64,000 bases of DNA. Origin: Lentinula raphanica. Its lineage: Eukaryota; Basidiomycota; Agaricomycetes; Agaricales; Omphalotaceae. Shown here piece by piece: positions 58,546 to 64,000 of the stretch. The position numbers were made by a program, and so were the translations under genes. Where the stretch lies: assembly GCA_027919835.1 (NCBI GenBank), contig JANVFP010000021.1:434001-498000 (forward strand), given 5' to 3'. The stretch's first letter is position 1, and every line of letters starts with the position of its first letter. The notes beneath the pieces were generated by a model that was given only the letters and a program-made list of their open reading frames with translations, was not told where the DNA came from and ran no database searches.

Positions 58546-59900
58546 GGTTTGATTTTCAGAAGAGATGGTGGTCGACATTGAGCTATGAGCATATGAGTTC
58601 TGCTTTTTGGAAGACACTGTCGTTGGCATTGAGTTGAAATTTTGTGAAGTATGGGAGGACTGGGATGAGCATTTGGATTGGGTGGGGTATGGGCCTTGGC
58701 AAAGTACTTGCTGTCAAGTCCTAAATGATATGAGCCATGATCCAACAGAATGAAGGATAGACATGCTCACTGGATGGCCCAAGAAATAGAATCGTCTTCA
58801 TCATGTCGAATATTGGATTCTTCAGGAGTAGCAGATACATGGTGCGGAAGACTGATGGAATCATGCCTGACAGAGTTCATGAAAGTAGGGAGAATGATCA
58901 CAAATCTGGATACATACTGGCCAATTTGCCCTTCGTCTGTTTGTCTTTTCATCTGATTCAAAGCAGGTTGAGCCACTTGAGAACCGTGCACAGTTTCCAA
59001 CATATGTGCATGATTCTGAGATTGCGTCAGGCAACTTAGTCAGAGGACGAGACAGTGGCCAGAGGACGAGACAGTGGCCCATGCTTGGGGAATAAGATAA
59101 GCGAAGCAATGATGGCCGGTCCCGGCGCCTTGAGCACCTAACTCTTTTGGACTGAACCATCATCACTGTCAACATCGAACATCAATTTTTGAGACCCTCC
59201 ACACCTCCCTAATAACATTCCAATTTCCAGTGCTGCAGGCACTCCAGGCTAAGCTAAACCACTTCGGTGGGGCCCCAGGCAAACCCCTCAATTACTTATA
59301 CTTCCCAAATCCTATATCCTTCGGTTGGAAGGAGCTGACCAACTTATCTTATCTTGCTTGATATATTATCCTCACATGTCTCCTATGTACTAGGTGTAGA
59401 CAGAAGCATCTGTTTCCTTTATATTCTGTTTGGACTTGCTCTTAGCCCCCCAGAGTTCATTGTACTCTCTGGGGTGAGTTACTTTACTTTATTTCAACTA
59501 CCTATATGTACTGACTACAGTCTACCTGTTCTTACTTAGGTTATAGGTACTGAGAACCTATCTCTGTTCTGAGGCTTTCCTGTTCTTACTTAGGTTATAG
59601 ACCGGCGAATATTAACACGACCTCTTTTCAAAATTGATAATGGCTTGCACATTGTTATTGACTGTGATTCTGTTGGTTCAACCCGCAACAACCTTGAAAT
59701 TCAGACGCGTCTTTCATCAGTTGTAGTGGCCACGTAGATACTGTGGATTGATCACGAACCAATTCGACGACATACTAGAGCTACTACTAGCTGACATGAG
59801 ATTGAGGAGATAACGGCGGCGGAGTTTCAATTTGCATGAATTGCCGACGAAGTATGTCTTCCTTATCGATCTATATCATCCTTCAACTAGCTACTCTCGA
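58546..59900. other. No supported gene
   Basis: Short frames on both strands. A segment at ~58950-59020 resembles the complement of 43930-44000 (shared GCCACTTG, CACAGT-TCCA, GCATGATT), hinting at an old dispersed repeat. Confidence 0.35.
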
Positions 59901-59905
59901 ATGGT

Positions 59906-60562
59906 ATGGAATATCCGTTTACTTTCTCACATGAACTCTCAAGCAGCTCCCAGGCGTCCGGTGAAGCCCAAAATGACTTGAGTGCTTCATTGATGAGTGC
60001 CTATGAACAGTTTGACGCCCTACTTGTGGACTACGAAAAATTCCGACGAGTTTGGAAGCAAGAAGCTGATGTCGAAATTCTTGAAAAGGTACGATCCACC
60101 GAAGAAATTGAGAGAGGAGTGTCAGCGACATTGGTCCGTTCTTTTCGAGCTATACGAAATTCTAGGCCTTATTTGACTCTCGATTTAGAAGAGCATCGAA
60201 CAAATGCTGATAGACTTCACGGCGGGCATTAATCTTGATTACGAGGACCACGTTCGCAGTCGTCGTGCACAAGCAACATCTGCCATCATCCGGGCAGGTA
60301 TTCAAATGGAAATTCTTCGCTTGACGGAAATGAAAATGTTACTCCCGGAGTATTTGTGGCATGCAGAAAGTGATATCCTACAACAGGTGTGTCCAACCAT
60401 GTTTCTCGGTTTCAATGCTGCTCTGACTATGACCTAGCTTGAAGAAATTCTGTCAAGATCTGAAAAGGAATGTAGCATCGAGGACTATATTACTCTTCAA
60501 AAAGCATCGTTGCGAATACTAGAGCGCGTGTTTCGTTCATTCGTTTCAGACTCTACAACTTA
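59906..60562 (+). CDS. Small helical hypothetical protein
   Basis: Three or so exons. MEYPFTFSHELSSSSQASGE leads to EILEKVRSTEEIERGVSATL; a GTCCGT donor and TTTAG acceptor join to KSIEQMLIDFTAGINLDYED; a last exon LEEILSRSEKECSIEDYITL ends FVSDSTT at 60562. All-helical, charged, no signal peptide. Unrecognised. Confidence 0.45.
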
Positions 60563-61181
60563 AATCTGCTGTATCTTGTATAAGAATTAATATCATCGCA
60601 GCGTCGAACTCCAAACTCATCTACAGACAATATCAATGATTACAGCACTATCAAATGAAACTGCAAAGATTCAGAGTGGATACCCTATGCAAGTCCACCG
60701 TTAAGAGAAATATTGTAGCTTCTTGATCTCATTCCCATACATAAGTTTCTCAATGAACCTGTAGTCTTTTGCTCGACCCTCAACCAACTAATGCAAGCAC
60801 ATGCATAGCAGCATCCTCCGTCCTTCAATGAGGTAGGATCAGAGGTTGGAGGGATAGTACCCACGACGCTTCAATCAGGAGCACAGTTTTGAGCCGTGCA
60901 GCTGGTAATACCGGTAATGCTTTAATGAACATGCTCACCGTATCAGTGACCAGATTTTCCTGGCGGTCGTTACTTATCAGCACGCATGAGCGAGATAAGA
61001 ACGTCTGTGGTTGAATTTCCAGCTACAGCGAACAATTGATAACACAAGGCGGTACATGTACAAAATTGATCAATGTTTAGGCTTTTTCAACACCCAAACG
61101 TCCTCCTCTATTTGGAGTTAGAAGGAAATGAAGCGCACTATGCGATATTTTCTTCCCGACGTAGGAGTGATCGTGGGTTGT
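60563..61181. other. Intergenic region
   Basis: No frame of note. It lies between the convergent ends of the helical protein and the nucleoplasmin-like gene. Confidence 0.4.
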
Positions 61182-62516
61182 TTAGTGAGTGTCGTCGTTG
61201 GCCGGGGCCTCCTGCGTTGAATTCTGGGTAGAATGATTGGCCATAGGAAGACGATACTGGAAAGGACCAGCCTGATTGGCCGCGCTCGACATCACATAGG
61301 TATGCATCGCAGCAGGAACGGAATGGCTAGAATAACCAGCACCGCCATCACCCATCGAATGTCTTTTGTTCCTATCGGAGACGATAGCTTCATCCTGTGC
61401 ACAACTATCGGCGGTCGATTTTCTCTTGTTAGCGTTGGTCCCAGGTGTGATAGCTGCTTCGTGTTGGCCCAATCTTCCATGTAGCTCTCCGTCGGTAGCC
61501 GGATACCGGTTCGTGAAGGTTCCATCTCCGTTTTTCACCCTCTTGAATGCATGTCCATGATTGTTGTCGTTAGAGACCGTGTTCGCAGGGGATGGATTAG
61601 AAGAAACCGAAGATGGGTTGGCTACAACCGAAGGTGTGTTGGAAGAAACCAAGGATGGGTTCGCATGACGATGACGCAGGGGTTTAATCACTCGGGAAGA
61701 CGTGATCTGGGCACCGGGATTAGGTCCTTGCAGAGGACGACCATTTTCTGGAGTTGTGAGCTGCGAAGAAAAGAGCGGCTTATTCCCCGCCAGCATCGTA
61801 GAAGGTACGGCTCCATTCGGCATGGGCGTAGCTCCCCACTCGAAACCGTTGGCGCTAGTGGTATCCGGAGGAGCAGTCGTCATTCCAGGCCCAGGCGCAA
61901 TCTTAGAACCTGGATCGCTATTCTGATTCGTAGATCTCCCTTTCACTTGGACGGTAGGGTTATGTGAATTCAGAGGTGCCGAATGACCATTGTCTGACCA
62001 GTACAGAGATTAGCCCGGAACCTGCTATAACAACATGTACCTACCAGAAGATTGGGTATGATATCCCAGAAGAGATAAAGCACTAGTCACGGCATGAGTA
62101 AAGAAGAGATACACCACATAAAAAGCTTACTTCGGTCCAGAAACGGTGAGTACATATTTTGAACCTTGATCGAGCCTTAAGTCGACTTGGACCGTGTTTG
62201 TCTACCAACCTCGCGTTACCCAAGTGTGTCGGACACAGATAGCAGAAGCAACTTACCTGTCCAGCAATAAGAGTGGCAACTGTATAGCGAGGAGACGAAC
62301 GGCCATCCACTAGAACGACGGAAAGCAATAGAGAGGTAGGGGCGAAAGCATCGCGAAAGTCAAAAGAGACGGAGACATTGGTCAAGTGCAATGGGCGAGG
62401 AGGGGTGATTTCGATCGATGCCCCAGATACGATATTTCTGGCCCTGTGAAAGCACTGAGATTGAGTAAGGTGAATCATGAGCCTTCGAAGAAGTCTTACC
62501 AGAAGTGAACTTGCAT
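61182..62516 (-). CDS. Nucleoplasmin-like domain protein with long disordered tail
   Basis: Five exons, minus strand: 62516-62500, 62443-62257, 62201-62131, 62082-62045 and 61993-61182, giving 374 aa; every joint keeps phase. Residues 1-~110 fit the nucleoplasmin-like fold found in nuclear FKBPs and histone chaperones. It begins MQVHFW then ARNIVSGASIEITPPRPLHL, continues TVATLIAGQ and VQVDLRLDQGSKYVLTVSG, and ends with SLLGYHTQSS. The remaining ~260 aa is Pro/Ser/Asn-rich and disordered with a basic patch (NKRKSTAD, DRNKRHSMGD). No FKBP domain and no long acidic tract follow, unlike typical relatives. Nuclear and chromatin-related by fold; partner unknown. Confidence 0.65.
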
Positions 62517-63460
62517 GGTGTCTGTTGAAGATTAAGTGTCAGAAGTCGAGGTCGCGGTCGTCGTTTTAGTAAGAAAATGAGTATGTCGAAAAAGATGATT
62601 ACGACAGGCTTTTATGTACGGAAATCCAAGCCCTTGTTCATTCATCGGCATGTAGCTATCCAAGCACGCCGTATAAGACAAAGGAGCAATGCATGCAAAG
62701 GGAACACTGGAGGGGAATCAGTATTTTACATCTGTAAAACTATCTGCATTATCAAAAATTTTACAACAAATTTCACTGTCCATCTAACCAAGGTTATACA
62801 GTGTATAGAACCTCTGTGGAATGGCTTGAGAAAAACCATATTTAACCTACATTATTTCAACTGTAAAATGACATGTAAACTAGTATATATGTCCTGTGTT
62901 ATATTGACATTTCTTCAAGTGTTAAACAAAAGGACTTACCGGCCATATTGTCTTTGATATACAATAAATTTCACGAGGCAAATTACCCTCGTTGAATGTC
63001 AGATTTTACGGCTGCGAAAAGAAACGGGCACTGAGCGGGCACTGAGCGGGCACCCATTGGGTAATCGTTGGGTGACCATTGGGATATCAATGGTCATTCA
63101 GGACCTCGAGTTAGCTGAAGGGACGAGCGTCGGCCTCTCTCTCTACCATCAGTCATGATTGCGGCCATTGTTTCTTCTCTCAATAAATGAGTGCAATTCC
63201 AGAACGGATAGAATTGAGTAAACATTTGAGATGTCACAATCATAAGGTATCTGCCAATTGCAATACACTAGAACTTGCTGGCCAAAGGATACGTTAACTT
63301 GAACGGCCTGGAAAGCAAGGCTAACCTCCTATCGTCGTACAACCTTATCTTTATTCTTCGCCCTTCCCGTGATCTACTTGGAGCATTTCCAAGCCAGAAT
63401 ACTCGCCATCTCGTTGTTCTTACAAATCCTGATTCGGTCTGTGCTCAACCCGGAAGCTGA
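62517..63460. other. Intergenic region
   Basis: 62700-62990 is AT-rich. 63027-63055 has short direct repeats of GGGCACTGAGC. No gene is supported. Confidence 0.4.
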
Positions 63461-63468
63461 GGCAGTGT

Positions 63469-63989
63469 TCATAGTATTCCCGTATGGAGTCCCGATGAAG
63501 ACTCAGTGGGCTTGGGAGAAAATGTCATAGAAGAATTCAATCTGTCCTGATTCCTGAACGCAGTGGGAAAAGGAAACATTGAAGGACTACACTCCCCAGA
63601 AGAACTAGATAATTTCGCGACACAATCGATCAACTTGCGAATATCATTCATCTTGTTCCGGCTCGTCAACTCCATCGCATCATCCTCGCATGCACTCAGC
63701 CGAACCGACGCAGGTTCTTGAAAAAAGGCGGGGTTGACTTCAGACGATGACTGGGCTCCTTGGATGATCTCTTGCGGTCTCGGAACATCGCTCACACAAG
63801 CGAGCAATCTGATAACGACTCGGTCTCCATACCATGCTTTTCACAGAGACGTGGAAGTAGGTTGGGTGCAAAGGCGATTGAGATGCGAAAAGAGAAAGGT
63901 ACCAGCGGCTGAAAGACTGGTAGCGGATGATTTTCAAAGGTTGGTGAGAGACAGGGAGGTGAGATTGAGCCATGGCCCAAAGAGGACAA
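63469..63989 (-). CDS. Hypothetical gene, possibly cut by the window edge
   Basis: Minus-strand frames (63807-63469 and 63989-63740) may be exons of a gene running off the end. The last reads CVAKLSSSSGECSPSMFPFP and ends SSGLHTGIL. No domain is recognised. Confidence 0.25.
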
Positions 63990-64000
63990 AGTCGTCAGCT

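Overview
This is a eukaryotic window, most likely from an agaricomycete-type basidiomycete. The host genes are broken by many 48-60 nt GT-AG introns. The repeats are typical of such genomes: a chromodomain Ty3/Gypsy retrotransposon, a Tnp2 (CACTA-type) transposase gene, and a MULE-like transposase gene whose protein family I recognise from mushroom-forming fungi. No prokaryotic signal, rRNA or convincing tRNA was found. Assignments rest on reading and remembered families; no search was run.

Layout. (1) ~265-5105: a DNA transposon with a minus-strand multi-exon transposase gene, imperfect ~40 bp terminal inverted repeats (TIRs) and ~20 bp subterminal repeat arrays facing each other. (2) 5951-19833: an almost complete minus-strand LTR retrotransposon with a GCAAC target duplication, two ~863 bp LTRs, a Tf1-like self-priming site, a very long gag, a textbook -1 frameshift signal, pol with protease, RT, RNase H, integrase and chromodomain, and an extra intron-containing gene on the opposite strand between pol and the 3' LTR. 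One miniature element (MITE) interrupts one LTR. A second MITE lies in the antisense gene, where it can be read as a spliceable intron. (3) ~20-22 kb: a dispersed LTR-like fragment, a MITE with TTA duplications, and a 969 bp element with perfect 25 bp TIRs. (4) 22-30.6 kb: the clearest host block, with two paralogous FAD monooxygenases flanking a UbiA/COQ2-like prenyltransferase and the F-actin capping protein alpha subunit. (5) 32.5-37 kb: an F-box protein and an unrecognised gene. (6) 37.9-43 kb: a Tnp2 transposase gene. (7) 43.6-49.7 kb: unrecognised genes and a WD40-like protein. (8) 49.8-58.5 kb: repeat territory built from a 31 bp minisatellite, including three tandem 922 bp higher-order units, a third MITE and LTR debris. 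(9) 59.9-62.5 kb: a small helical protein and a nucleoplasmin-like protein; then mostly featureless DNA to the end.

Most unusual: the antisense spliced gene carried inside the retrotransposon, and the MITE that appears to supply splice signals within that gene. Both come with precise, testable junctions. The retroelement is young (LTRs differ at about 9 sites, 7 of them CpG transitions), yet four in-frame stops interrupt gag and pol. This copy therefore looks damaged by cytosine deamination.
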